A stretch of DNA of 64,000 nucleotides. It comes from Clostridia bacterium (GTDB lineage: Bacteria; Bacillota; Clostridia; TANB77; CAG-508). Positions 29,251 to 40,224 of the stretch are shown here, piece by piece. Location of the stretch: NCBI GenBank assembly GCA_017456555.1, contig JAFTJF010000005.1, positions 1 through 64,000 on the forward strand. Reading direction: 5' to 3'. A program made the position numbers and the translations under genes. Positions within the stretch are counted from its first letter, which is position 1. Each line of letters starts with the position of its first letter. Under the pieces are notes generated by a model. The model was not told the origin of the DNA. It searched no databases and was given only the letters and a program-made list of their open reading frames with translations.

Positions 29251-29343
29251 GGAGATTTACCCAAGTGGTTGAAGGGGACGGTTTGCTAAACCGTTAGGGT
29301 TGCGTAAGTGGCCGCGAGGGTTCAAATCCCTCAATCTCCGCCA
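29251..29343 (+). tRNA. tRNA-Ser(GCU)
   Basis: A 93-nt type II tRNA with encoded CCA. The acceptor stem GGAGATT pairs with AATCTCC, anticodon loop TTGCTAA gives anticodon GCT, and the long variable arm and T-arm (GAGGGTTCAAATCCCTC) fit serine. With the UGA tRNA this marks the position where serS often lies in related genomes; serS itself is not here. Confidence 0.97.
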
Positions 29344-29345
29344 GA

Positions 29346-29373
29346 AGACAGCTTATAAGGCTGTCTTTTTTTG
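29346..29373 (+). terminator. Intrinsic terminator after the second tRNA-Ser
   Basis: A perfect 7-bp AGACAGC/GCTGTCT stem with a 7-nt loop and seven T. Confidence 0.85.
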
Positions 29374-32300
29374 TTGCTTAAAATGAAAAAACATGCGAAA
29401 TATTTTTTTAAAATGATAAAAAAATGCTAAAAAACTATGTGGAAAAGTGATAAAAGTATCTAAAAATCAAGGCTTTTTAGAAAAAACAATTTTTAGGGTG
29501 TTAATAACTTTTTTAATCAAAAATGGGGGATTTTTCTCAAAAAATTTAAGCAATTTTTTGGGGTAAAAAATCGAAAAAAATTATTTTCTATTTTTTTATA
29601 AAAAATCAAAAAAATGATGAAATTTTATAAAAAAAGGTTAAAAAAAGCATATTTTTTACTAAAAAACATGAAAAAAATTGAGAAAAAAGGTTTAAAAATT
29701 GAAATTAAAATTAAAAAAATAAAAGAAAAATTAAAATCAAAATTGGGAAATGCTTTAATTTACAAGGTTTTAAAAAAATAAATAAAAATTTTATATTTTT
29801 AAGAAAATTAAAATTGAACTAAAATTTTTTAAAAAATGCTATTTTGGTCTAAAAATAAGCTTAAATAATAAAGAAAAACTAAAAAAAATGAATTAAAAAT
29901 TGTTCTTAAGGGGTATATTTTTAAAGAAAATGAAAGTATCAAAAATGGTATAAACGGCTTGCAGAAAGAGATTGGAGAAAAGTGAGAAAAAAATTTCAAA
30001 AAAAATAGTTCATTTAAAAATAGAAAAAAACAAAAAAATAATTATTTTTTAGAGATGTTTTTCTGATTTTTTAATAAAAATTAAAGAATTTTATAAAAAA
30101 ACATAAATTTTAATTAAAATTTTACTAAGGAAATAAGCAATATTGAATTAATTTTTTTTAGAAAATTGAAAAAATATTTTTTAATTAAAAAGATAAAATG
30201 CAGTATTTGCAGGAGATTGATAGAATTGAAGGAACATTAAAAAAATAAAAAAATCAAATTTTGAAAAAAATAAAAATCAAATTTTTATAGGGAAATATAG
30301 GAAAAAACGATAAAAAAATTAAAAATTATTTAATCTTTTTTTATTATTTTGCATTTTTTAACAAAGATCTTAAACTAAGTTACAAGTATCTTACAACAAA
30401 TAAGCCTCTAAAATCAAAAATGAGGCGTTTTTTATTTAAAAATGACAAATTATACTAAGAAATTATAAAAAAAGCTTAAAATTTACTCTTAAAAAATACG
30501 TTTTTTAAAAAATCGTCAAAAAATTAATAATTTTTGAGAAAAATAACTTTTTGAAAAAGTAAAAATGGAATTAAAAATAGATAAAAAAGTATTTATAAAA
30601 CACTTCTTTTTATTTAAAAAAAATTGAAATGACCTTTAAAAAATAGAATAAAATACTTAAAAATTATGAAATAAAAAAACAACTTAAAACACTGGGAAAT
30701 AAGGACTCGAGAGATTTAAAAATAGGCTTAAATTTTCGGAAGAAAATGTTGGATTTCTAAAAGAGAGTTTTAGAATTTAGAAAAATTCATATATAAAAAA
30801 GTAAATTCCTAATTATCAAAAAAAGTTATTCTGTAAAATTTTTAAAAAACGATTTTTTATTTTTTTATTTTAATTAAAATAAAAAATTTTTTGAGTTATT
30901 TTTAAAAATGTTTTAAGGAAAATTAATTAGAAAATTTCTCGAAAAAATATAAAACGCAGAAAATCAAGCTTTTTGACGTTTTTTGTCAAAAAGTAGAATT
31001 AAAAAAATTTGAAAATAAAATAATAAAAATCAAGAAAAGTAAAATTAAAAATTTAAAGAAAATCAAAATACAGATGAGTAGAAAAAATAATAAAATTTGA
31101 CTTTAAAGCATATTAAAAAAATGGAGTGAAATTAAATAAAAAGAGTAAAAAAAGAAACCTGAAACAACAGGGAAATAGAGAGAAGAAAGAATTTTTGACT
31201 GTTTTAAAAATAGGGAACATAAAGTGTAAAAAGTTGTTTTTTTGAAAGTAAATTTTGCAAGAATTTTATTCAAATTATTATCAAAAAATTTTAAAAAATG
31301 AATAGAAAAAAAATAGAAAATTTAAAAAAATTTAACTTCAAAAATAAATTAAAAAATTATTTTTTATGAATAAAATGTTCTAAGAAAACAAATAAAAAAA
31401 TCAATTTGATAAACACAAAAACCGAAAACACTTGATAATAGAGTAAACTAGAGAAAATTACTATTTAAAATGCTGAAAAAAATTGGTGAAATATAGTGAA
31501 GGAAAATTTAAAAAAAAATAAGAAAAGTAATTTAATAAAATTCAGGTAAATTAGACCCCAAAATTGCATAAAAAAGTCTAAAAAAAAGTGATTTTTTGAG
31601 TATAAAAAAGTAATCTAAAAAAGTTTTGAAAACCTTGGGAAATAAGAGAAAAACAGAACTAAAAAATAGAAAAAATAAACACAAAAATGCATCAAAAAAA
31701 TAGTTGAATTTTTGATCAAATTTTAAGTACATTTTTTGATAAAAATTATCGAAAAAAAGTGATTTTTATATTTATTTTTTTTCATTGAATAATAAATAAA
31801 TATAAAAATAATTTAAAATATTAAAAAAATAATGTTGATTAAATAGAAGAGTGTTTTAAGCGAAAAAAGTTAAAACACTTGAAACTGTAAGGATGTGAGA
31901 TAAATTTGCTTTTAAAATGTAAAAAAATGATTAACTTTCTAAATTAGAAAAAAATAGAAACTAAAAATCAATAAAATTAGTTAAAAAATGACTTAAAAAT
32001 AGCCGAAAAAATTAATGATTTTTGTGTAGATAAAAATTAGGTTAAACCCTTGGGAAATAAGGAATTTATAAAACTAAAAAATTACATTTTTTTCGCACAA
32101 AAAATATGACTTTTTTATGCCCAAAAAGAAGCAAAAAAATGAATAAAAATTCCTTAAAAAAATAAGAAATATTTTTTAAAAACTAACTTTTTTTATTTAA
32201 AAATTTTATTTTTATAGATATTTTATGGATATAAAATATAAAATAAATTTAAATTTAAATTATTTTTTTTATAAATAAAATACTGAAGTGATAAAAAACG

Positions 32301-33873
32301 TTGATAAATAAGCGTTTTATAGAAATTTATTAATTTTTACTAAATTATAGGAGAAGAAGTGTAGTTTTATAGATTTTTATAAAAATTTAAAGTAATTTTT
32401 TTGCATAATTAAATTGTTTTTGTGTGACGAAAAATGTCAAAAAAACTTTATTTTTTTTATTATAAAAAACAGCATAAAAAAACAGGTGAAACGCATGGGA
32501 AATATTGGTTTACAAATTCTCAAAAAATATTTTTTTTGACGAGAAAAAATCATTTTAATTTATTTAAAAAATTATTGAAAAACGATAATGAGTTTTGGCA
32601 AAATTTGATGACAAAAATACAGTTTTTTTGAAATTGTTTTTCTTTTAAATTTTAAAAATATATAATTATTTTGGAAAAAATAAATGTAGCTAATGCTTAA
32701 TTTTTAATGAAAATATTAGAAAAGTGCGGTAAATAGGGGGTTGCTCGAAATCTTATTATTTTTTACTTCTAAAGTAAATATAAAAAAACAAGATCAAAAA
32801 ATTAAATTTTTAAAGAAAATGCTACCAGAAAATTCTGATGTTTTTTTCGAGATAGAAGACTAAAAAATGAAAAATTTTAAATTTTTTTTGAAATTTAGTA
32901 CTATATTTTAATTCACTTTTTTTATTTTAAAAAATGAATTTTTATAATTGATTAAAGCATGGGATTTAAGGGTTATAGAGAAAATAATTTTTTTAAAAAA
33001 TATATAGAAAAATACAAAAAAATTATAAGAAAAAGCAGATTTAATTAATACTGCAATTAAAAAATTTTTTGATGAAAATTTTTAAATTTTCAGAATTTAA
33101 AATTGTAAAAAAACATAAATTAAAAAATTAAAATAATTTTTTTTAATGAATTTTTTATAAAAAAGGACTAAAAAAGGTTAAAATTAATAAAATGTTTAAA
33201 TAGACTTTTTTTCTGAAAAATCAAAACATAAAAGATATTTAAAATAAAAATATATTGAACATAAGATGTTTCAGGGGTTTCAAGGAAAACGAACTAAAAT
33301 TTAGACTTTTTCAATAAAATAAGAAGATAAAAGAAATTAAAAATTTTGAGAAAAGCATTTTTTTGGATTTTTTTATACAATTTTTTATTCTGAATTAATA
33401 TAAAATAATATGTATTGCCAAAAAAGCAAAGTCCAAAATTTTGAAAAAATATTTTAAAAACGAATAATTTTATTCAAAAAATAGAAGATCAAAACGACAG
33501 GGAAGAAATGCTTATAAGAATTTTTTGAAAATTTTTTAAATGAAAGAGGGAAGATTTACATAAGTAAAAAATAAATAAACAAATCTTACTAAGTAAAGAA
33601 AATGGAAAAATACGTTTTTTAATTTCAAAAAACTATAAAATTTTTAAAAATAAAGTTGAAAAAAATCAAAATTTGAAAAATAAAAAATTTTTTATTTTTT
33701 ATAAATTAATTATAAAACGCAAACTATTTTATTTATATAGTTTATTCTTTTATAAAGTTCTCAAAAATAAAAATGAAATTAAATTTTATAAAAAATGCAC
33801 TATTATTTTCACTTTAAAATTCAAAAATAAAAGTAAGAAAAGGTGCTATTAAAAACTATATATATAATAAAAA

Positions 33874-33915
33874 CAGACGTCTGAAAATCGATTTTAAACC
33901 GTTTTTTGACGTCTG
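33874..33915 (-). terminator. Intrinsic terminator of the dehydratase/activase gene
   Basis: A perfect CAGACGTC/GACGTCTG outer stem (33874-33881 with 33908-33915) with an inner AT stem. On the minus strand it is followed by a T-run, 58 bp past the stop codon at 33973. Confidence 0.8.
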
Positions 33916-33972
33916 CTTATAAACTAATTCGTTTTAAATAAAAAATTCATTAAATTTGATTTAAAAAAGTAA

Positions 33973-36900
33973 TTATTTTTTTGAAACTTTTTCTTCTTCT
34001 TTAACAACATTTTCTATTTCGATTGCTTTTTTTGATTGTTTTTTTCTTTTTAAATTATCTTTAGCAACTGTTGTTAATAATTTTATTCTATTTGTTTGAT
34101 TTGTTTCACTTGCTCCAGGATCATAATCAATAGGAGAGATGTTTGCATAAGGATATTTTTCTCTTATTGATTTTATAACACCTTTTCCAACAACGTGGTT
34201 TGGTAAGCATGCAAATGGTTGAACACAAACAATATTTGGAATTCCATGTTCAATATATTCAATCATTTCTGCAGTTAAGAACCAACCTTCACCAGTTTGA
34301 TTTCCTATTGATAAAATATCTTTTACTTTACTTTCAAGTTCAAAAATATTTGCAGGAGGCAAGTAACCTTTTTTAGATTTCGCTAATTCTTTTCCTAAAT
34401 CTCTTTCAATCATTTCTATTAATTCGATTACTACTTTAAAGATTTTAGCTTTTTTCTTGTCTGTTTTTAATAGTGCATAATTTGTTGTTTTGTGTGTACA
34501 AACAAATTTTATAAATCCCATAAAGTCCGGAGATATAACTTCTGCACCTTCTTGTTCTAATACTTTTATAACTTCATTATTTCCAAATGGATGATATTTA
34601 ATTAATACTTCACCAACGATACCAACTTTTGGTTTCTCAACAGAAGTATCTAATTCAATTTTTTCAAAATCAGCAATCATGTCTTTTACACTTTGCTTAA
34701 ATTGTCTTGGTGTTGCTTTTGCTGAAAGTTTTTTACATTTTTCAAGCCATTCTTCATATAATTTTTCTGTTTCACCTTTGTTTACTTCATAAGGCCTATT
34801 TTTTAATAATAATTTTTGTAAAAGGTCACCATAGAATACTGCTCTAATTAAATTGATTGCCATTGGTACTGTTATTTTAAATCCTGTTGATTTTTCCATA
34901 CCAACAACATTAAATGAAATAACAGGAACATGTCCAAATCCAGCATCTTTTAAAGCTTTTCTAATAAATCCAATATAGTTAGTGGCCCTGCAACCACCAC
35001 CAGTTTGTGACATTATTAAAGCAGTTTTATTAGTGTCATATTCACCAGATTGAAGTGCTTCAATAAATTGTCCAGTTGTTAAAATTGCAGGATAACAAGC
35101 ATCATTATTAACATATCTTAAACCTGTTTCAACAGTTTTTTCACTGCAATCTCTTAACAATTTTACTTTATATCCAAGTGCAGTTACACCTGCTTCAAGC
35201 AATTCAAAATGTATTGGAATCATTTGTGGTATTAAAATTGTATAACCATCATCTTTCATTTCTTTTGTAAAAGGAACTTTTTGTACTTGATAATTTCCAA
35301 GTTCTTGTTGTTCTTGATTTTCTTCAAGTTTTTCAGCTTCTTTTTGAGCAATACGTTTGTTCATACTTGCTAAAAGTGATCTAATACGTATACGAATAGC
35401 ACCTAAATTGTTTATTTCGTCTATTTTTATTAATGTATACATGTTATTATAGCTTTTTAAAATTTCTTCAACTTGGTCTGTTGTTACTGCGTCAACACCA
35501 CATCCGAATGAGTTTAATTGAATCATTTCTAAGAAATCGTGTTTTCCAACAAATTCAGCTGCAGCATAAAGTCTTGAGTGATATACCCATTGGTCAACAA
35601 CTCTTAATCTTTGACTTACACCTTTTTCTGGGTCACATATACTATCTTCAGATAATACACATAATCCTAAACTTGTTATTAATGTATCTATACCATGGTT
35701 GATTTCTGGGTCAACATGATATGGACGACCAGCTAAAACAATACCTCTTAAATTATTTTCTTTAATATATTTAATTGTTTCTTTACCTTTTTTACGTACA
35801 TCTTTTTTGAAGTTTTGATATTCTTGTTCTGCGGCTTCGGCAGCTTCAAGTAATTCTTTTTTAGTAAATTTATAGTCTTTAAAATTCTCATCTTCATAAA
35901 GTACTTGTACTAAATTTTTAAGGTTATCAATAGGTAAGAATGGGTTTAAATACTTAATTTCAGGAGTTCTTAATTCTTCAATATTATTTTTTATAACTTC
36001 TGAATAAGAAATAACAATAGGGCAATTATAGTGATTATCTGATTGCTCATATTCTTTTCTATTGTAAGGGATACAAGGATAAAAGATTGTTTTTATTCCT
36101 TGTTTTAATAAACTCATAATATGACCATGAGCAAGTTTTGCAGGATAGCAAACTGACTCAGATGGCATTGATTCCATACCTTTTTCATAAGTTTTTCTAT
36201 TTGATTTTTCAGAAATTATAACTCTAAATCCTAATTTTGTTAGGAATGTAAACCAGAATGGATAGTCCTCATACATGTTTAAAACCCTAGGGATACCGAT
36301 TGTTCCACGTTTAGCATCAGCCTCAGAAAGCGGTTGGTAACTGAATAATCTGTCATATTTATACTTATAAATGTTAGGTAAATCTTTTTTATCGGAATCT
36401 TGATTTCCAGCTCCTTTTTCACATCTATTTCCAGAAATGAATTTTTTACCATTTTCGAAAGTATTTATTGTTAATAAACAATTATTTTCACACCCTTTAC
36501 AACGAACGTGAGAAATTTTAATATTTAAATTATCTAATTCTTCAGTTTTAAATATTGTTGATCTATAAGCCATATCTAAGTTTGCATTATATTGTTCTTG
36601 TGCTAAAAGTGCAACTCCATATGCACCCATAAGTCCAGCTATATCTGGTCTTACAACATTTCTTCCTACTACTAATTCGAAGGCTCTTAAAACAGCATCA
36701 TTATAGAAAGTACCACCTTGAACAACAATATTTTTTCCAAGTGTTTTTACATCTCTAACTTTCATAACTTTTTGAATAGCATTTTTTATTATTGAATATG
36801 ATAAACCACTTGAAATATCACCAACAGAATAACCTTCTTTTTGAGCTTGTTTGATTTTTGAGTTCATAAATACTGTACATCTAGAACCTAAATCAACAGG

Positions 36901-38328
36901 TGCCTTTGATTTTAAAGCTTCTTCAACAAATTGTTCTATAGTTAAATCTAAGCTTTTTGCAAAAGTTTCTAAGAAAGAACCACATCCTGAAGAACAAGCT
37001 TCATTAAGCATTATATTATCAATTGAGTTATTTTTTAATTTTATGTATTTCATATCTTGGCCACCAATATCAATGATACTAGTAACTTTTGGTAAGAATT
37101 TTTTTGCAGCTGTATAGTGAGCAATTGTTTCAATCTCGTTTAAATCAACGTTTAAAGCAGTTTGAATTAATTTTTCACCATAACCAGTTACACCACTATA
37201 ACGAATAACAACTTTTTCTGGTAATGCTTTATATAATTTTTTTAACATTGATATTACACTTTTCAAAGGGTTACCTTTGTTGTTTTCATATAGGGAATAA
37301 AGAAGTGCGCCGTCTTTATCTATTAAGACTAATTTTGTTGTTGTAGAACCTGCATCTATACCAACAAAAGCGTCTCCTTCATAAGTTTTTAAGTCATTTC
37401 TTTTTACTTTATCTTTATCATGTCTTTCTTTAAATTCATTGTAATCTTCTTTTGTTGCAAATAGAGGATCCAAAGTTTTTCCTTCAACAAATTTTGCTTT
37501 TTTAAATCCTTTTAATCTATTTTTTAATTCACTAGATTCGATTTTCTTTGTTTCTACTGATGCATATGCAGCACCTGTTGCAACTAGAAGATGGGCATTT
37601 TCAGGAACAATAATTTTTTCATCAGTTAAATTTAAAGTTTCAATAAATCTTTTTCTTAATTCTGATAAATAATTTAATGGTCCACCTAAAAATGCAACTT
37701 TTCCTTTTATTGGTCTACCTTGAGCTAATCCACTTATAGTTTGGTTAACTACAGCTTGGAATATTGAAGCTGCAATATCTTCTTTTCTAGCACCTTCATT
37801 TAATAAAGGTTGAATATCAGTTTTTGCAAAAACTCCACAACGAGAAGCAATAGGGTAGATAGTTTCATAAGTTTTTGAAAGTTCATTTAGACCATCTGTA
37901 TCTGTATTTAAAAGAGAAGCCATTTGGTCTAAGAATGCACCTGTACCACCAGCACATGTTCCATTCATTCTTTGTTCAATGAACTTATCAAAATATATTA
38001 TTTTAGCGTCTTCACCACCAAGTTCAATAACAACATCAGTTTGTGGAATTAGTTTTTCTACAGCTGATTTACAAGCTATAACTTCTTGGATAAAACTTAC
38101 ATCTAAGATTTTAGCAATTTCGATTGCTCCAGAACCTGTTAATGACATTGTAAAAGTATTGTCTGGATAATCTTTTACAAGTTTTGATAAGACATTATAT
38201 AATGTAGTTTTTGTATCTGAAAAATGTCTTTCATAATTTGAATATACTACATTTAATTCTTTATCTAATATAACGATTTTTACGGTTGTTGAACCGACAT
38301 CAATTCCAACATGTAATAACTTACTCAT
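33973..38328 (-). CDS. Large 2-hydroxyacyl-CoA dehydratase-type protein with two activase domains
   Basis: A 1451-residue cytoplasmic protein. Two ASKHA-type activase domains of the BcrAD/BadFG/HgdC kind occupy about residues 5-270 (GIDVGSTTVKIVILD; Cys in NGTCAGGTGAFLDQ) and 320-590 (GIDAGSTTTKLVLID; Cys in ACSSGCGSFLE). Such Cys hold a [4Fe-4S] cluster at the dimer interface. A cysteine patch (CKGCENNC, about 610) and a DUF2229-like segment (GIPRVLNMYEDYPFW) follow. Further HgdB/dehydratase-like parts contain AGRPYHVDPEINHG and QTGGGCRATNYIGF. Such fusions are widespread in anaerobic Firmicutes, and their substrate is not established. It is probably oxygen-sensitive. The ribosome site (38368-38361) is 33 nt from the ATG across a hairpin (38341-38357). 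Confidence 0.88.
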   Translation of the reverse strand: MSKLLHVGIDVGSTTVKIVILDKELNVVYSNYERHFSDTKTTLYNVLSKLVKDYPDNTFTMSLTGSGAIEIAKILDVSFIQEVIACKSAVEKLIPQTDVVIELGGEDAKIIYFDKFIEQRMNGTCAGGTGAFLDQMASLLNTDTDGLNELSKTYETIYPIASRCGVFAKTDIQPLLNEGARKEDIAASIFQAVVNQTISGLAQGRPIKGKVAFLGGPLNYLSELRKRFIETLNLTDEKIIVPENAHLLVATGAAYASVETKKIESSELKNRLKGFKKAKFVEGKTLDPLFATKEDYNEFKERHDKDKVKRNDLKTYEGDAFVGIDAGSTTTKLVLIDKDGALLYSLYENNKGNPLKSVISMLKKLYKALPEKVVIRYSGVTGYGEKLIQTALNVDLNEIETIAHYTAAKKFLPKVTSIIDIGGQDMKYIKLKNNSIDNIMLNEACSSGCGSFLETFAKSLDLTIEQFVEEALKSKAPVDLGSRCTVFMNSKIKQAQKEGYSVGDISSGLSYSIIKNAIQKVMKVRDVKTLGKNIVVQGGTFYNDAVLRAFELVVGRNVVRPDIAGLMGAYGVALLAQEQYNANLDMAYRSTIFKTEELDNLNIKISHVRCKGCENNCLLTINTFENGKKFISGNRCEKGAGNQDSDKKDLPNIYKYKYDRLFSYQPLSEADAKRGTIGIPRVLNMYEDYPFWFTFLTKLGFRVIISEKSNRKTYEKGMESMPSESVCYPAKLAHGHIMSLLKQGIKTIFYPCIPYNRKEYEQSDNHYNCPIVISYSEVIKNNIEELRTPEIKYLNPFLPIDNLKNLVQVLYEDENFKDYKFTKKELLEAAEAAEQEYQNFKKDVRKKGKETIKYIKENNLRGIVLAGRPYHVDPEINHGIDTLITSLGLCVLSEDSICDPEKGVSQRLRVVDQWVYHSRLYAAAEFVGKHDFLEMIQLNSFGCGVDAVTTDQVEEILKSYNNMYTLIKIDEINNLGAIRIRIRSLLASMNKRIAQKEAEKLEENQEQQELGNYQVQKVPFTKEMKDDGYTILIPQMIPIHFELLEAGVTALGYKVKLLRDCSEKTVETGLRYVNNDACYPAILTTGQFIEALQSGEYDTNKTALIMSQTGGGCRATNYIGFIRKALKDAGFGHVPVISFNVVGMEKSTGFKITVPMAINLIRAVFYGDLLQKLLLKNRPYEVNKGETEKLYEEWLEKCKKLSAKATPRQFKQSVKDMIADFEKIELDTSVEKPKVGIVGEVLIKYHPFGNNEVIKVLEQEGAEVISPDFMGFIKFVCTHKTTNYALLKTDKKKAKIFKVVIELIEMIERDLGKELAKSKKGYLPPANIFELESKVKDILSIGNQTGEGWFLTAEMIEYIEHGIPNIVCVQPFACLPNHVVGKGVIKSIREKYPYANISPIDYDPGASETNQTNRIKLLTTVAKDNLKRKKQSKKAIEIENVVKEEEKVSKK

Positions 38329-38485
38329 ATATTACTTTATGTTAGTTTTTGGCTAACACATCCTTTCATATATTTAGATTTTTAAAGGCTATATCTATAA
38401 ACCGCGTATATAAAAAAGATAAGTATAATTAGCATAATAGATATGCAAATTTTTTTATCTTTATAAAAATCCCCTAATATCATGT

Positions 38486-38514
38486 ATAATATAACTTTTG
38501 TCGATTTTTGTCAA
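38486..38514 (-). promoter_or_regulatory. Promoter of the dehydratase/activase gene
   Basis: On the minus strand consensus TTGACA (38514-38509), a 17-bp spacer and TATTAT (38491-38486), giving a leader of about 150 nt. Confidence 0.7.
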
Positions 38515-38529
38515 TGTTTATAATTTCCT

Positions 38530-38541
38530 GAACGAACGTTC
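38530..38541. promoter_or_regulatory. LexA (SOS)-box-like site
   Basis: GAAC-GAAC-GTTC matches the Gram-positive LexA/DinR core GAACNNNNGTTC exactly, though the flanking bases (T and A) differ from the fuller consensus. It lies 16 bp upstream of the -35 box of the promoter at 38486-38514. No SOS gene is adjacent, so the assignment is tentative. Confidence 0.35.
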
Positions 38542-38574
38542 AAAAATTACTGATTTTTTAAAGAAAAAATAAAA

Positions 38575-38602
38575 AAGGAATGTAAGAAAATACATTCCTT
38601 TT
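38575..38602 (-). terminator. Intrinsic terminator of the hemolysin III-type gene
   Basis: A perfect GGAATGTA/TACATTCC stem followed on the minus strand by a T-run, just past the stop codon at 38608. Confidence 0.8.
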
Positions 38603-38607
38603 TATGG

Positions 38608-39270
38608 TTAAAACATTGTTATATATCTTAATATAAACCAGTATTGGCATGCACTTCCTAACATAACAAAAATATGAAAAATTTCATGAAATCCGAAATG
38701 TTTGAAAATTTTATTTTTAGGTTTCTTTAAGGCATATATAATTCCACCTATTGTATAAAAAATGCCACCAATTAGAAGCCACCATAAACTATATAATAAA
38801 TTTGCTTCTTTATATACTTGTACTAGTGGGTATATTGCAATTAATACAACCCAACCCATTGCAAGATAAATACTAGTTGTAAGAGCTCTTGGAGCTTTAA
38901 TCCATATTGCAGATAAAATAGTTCCTAAAATTGCAAATCCCCATACTACACCGAATAAACTCCAACCCCAAGGACCTCTTAAAGGACCTAAACAAACAGG
39001 TGTGTAGCTAGATGCAATTAAAATATAAATCATTATATGGTCAAATTTTCTAAAAACTCTAATACCTTTTTCACTAATATTTAGCCAATGATATAAAGTA
39101 CTAAATAGATATAGTAAAAATAGTCCTACACCAAAAATTGTAAAAGATACTACATCATAAGCATCTCCCCAGATTGCAGCAAAAACAATGAGTACTACTA
39201 ATCCAGCAAGAGATAATGCTGCTCCAATGCAGTGAGTTAATCCACTCATAAAATCTCTAACTTTTGCCAT
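38608..39270 (-). CDS. Hemolysin III/YqfA-family (PAQR-type) membrane protein
   Basis: A 220-residue protein with seven predicted membrane spans. It begins VRDFMSGLTHCIGAALSLAGLV, with the conserved His of the family, and has LYHWL near residue 61 and HEIFHIFVMLGSACQY near the end. The Ser/Asp/His pattern groups it with the PAQR superfamily, whose members may be zinc-dependent hydrolases. The haemolytic label is historical and says little about the role here. An AAAGGAG site precedes the ATG, and the leader has a TTTTTA.GG hairpin at about 39296-39328. It is a single-gene unit with a terminator. Confidence 0.93.
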   Translation of the reverse strand: MAKVRDFMSGLTHCIGAALSLAGLVVLIVFAAIWGDAYDVVSFTIFGVGLFLLYLFSTLYHWLNISEKGIRVFRKFDHIMIYILIASSYTPVCLGPLRGPWGWSLFGVVWGFAILGTILSAIWIKAPRALTTSIYLAMGWVVLIAIYPLVQVYKEANLLYSLWWLLIGGIFYTIGGIIYALKKPKNKIFKHFGFHEIFHIFVMLGSACQYWFILRYITMF

Positions 39271-39479
39271 AATAACTCCTTTATGTGATATTTAGGTTTT
39301 TAGGGATTACCTATAACCTTAAAAATTATATTATAAAATTATGTACTATATAATATAACAGATATACAAAATAGTCAACAAAATAATAGCAAAAAACACC
39401 AAATCTAGTATTAAAAACTGGATTAAAATATGAATAATTTATATTTTATAGAATAGTATTTACCAAAGGGGGAAAAGCT

Positions 39480-40040
39480 ATGCAAAAATGGATAATTTTT
39501 ATAATAATTTTAGTAATTCTGATACTAGGAGTTTTTATTGTATTAAATGTTGATATAGAAACTGAATATGTTCCAGAAGCAGAGATAGAAGAACAAGATT
39601 TAAGAAAAACAATTATTAGTTTATATTTTAAAGATTCACAAACAAATTCTGTGGTAGAAGAAACTAGATTGATTGATTCAAAAGAACTTTTAAAATCACC
39701 TTATGAGGTTTTAGTTAAATTATTAATTAGTGGACCAGAAAATTCTAATAATGTAAAAGTGATTCCTGACAATGTGAATTTGCTTGATGTAAATTTTGAA
39801 AATGGTATAGTTATTATAAATTTTGATGGTGAATTTGATAATTTAAAACAAGAAGAAAAAGATTTAGTTTTTGCTACATTATATAATACATTAACAAAGC
39901 TAACAGAAGTAACTAATATAAGAATTATTGTAAATGGAAATGATCAAGAAAAAAATAATCAAAATTTAATAAATCAAAATACAGTAAAGAACGAAAATGA
40001 AAATTTAGCAAATACTAATGTAATTTCTAATACCAATTAG
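39480..40040 (+). CDS. GerMN-domain membrane-anchored protein
   Basis: A 186-residue protein with an N-terminal membrane anchor (about residues 4-24), a short acidic linker and a GerMN domain (about 45-155). The domain shows ISLYFKDSQTNSVVEETRLI, YEVLVKLLISGP and IPDNVNLLDVNFENGIVIINFD. GerM-domain proteins take part in sporulation or germination and envelope processes, and occur also in non-sporulating bacteria. The last 35 residues are Asn-rich and probably disordered. The start lies behind a AAGGGGG site. It is followed by a methyltransferase gene after about 180 bp of non-coding DNA. Confidence 0.88.
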   Translation: MQKWIIFIIILVILILGVFIVLNVDIETEYVPEAEIEEQDLRKTIISLYFKDSQTNSVVEETRLIDSKELLKSPYEVLVKLLISGPENSNNVKVIPDNVNLLDVNFENGIVIINFDGEFDNLKQEEKDLVFATLYNTLTKLTEVTNIRIIVNGNDQEKNNQNLINQNTVKNENENLANTNVISNTN

Positions 40041-40224
40041 AAAAAATGTCTTAAAATTGATTTTCAGAAGACTAATATATATATGAAACTTATACAAAAG
40101 AAATTATAAATTTTTAGACATAAATTTTAAAAAAACATAATAAAGTTTGATGGTTTTGACGGAATAATAAAATTATGGTAAAATTACTTTTAGTTTAAAA
40201 TACAATTTGCAAGTGGAGGATAGC

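Noticed and set aside
31532-31732. 66-residue minus-strand frame in the desert
   Set aside because: Phe/Leu-rich product of A-rich DNA read in reverse; no supporting signal.
32434-32631. 65-residue plus-strand frame inside the desert
   Set aside because: Lys/Phe-rich composition follows from the AT-rich DNA, and no ribosome site is present. It includes one copy of the periodic motif, so at most it is a relic.
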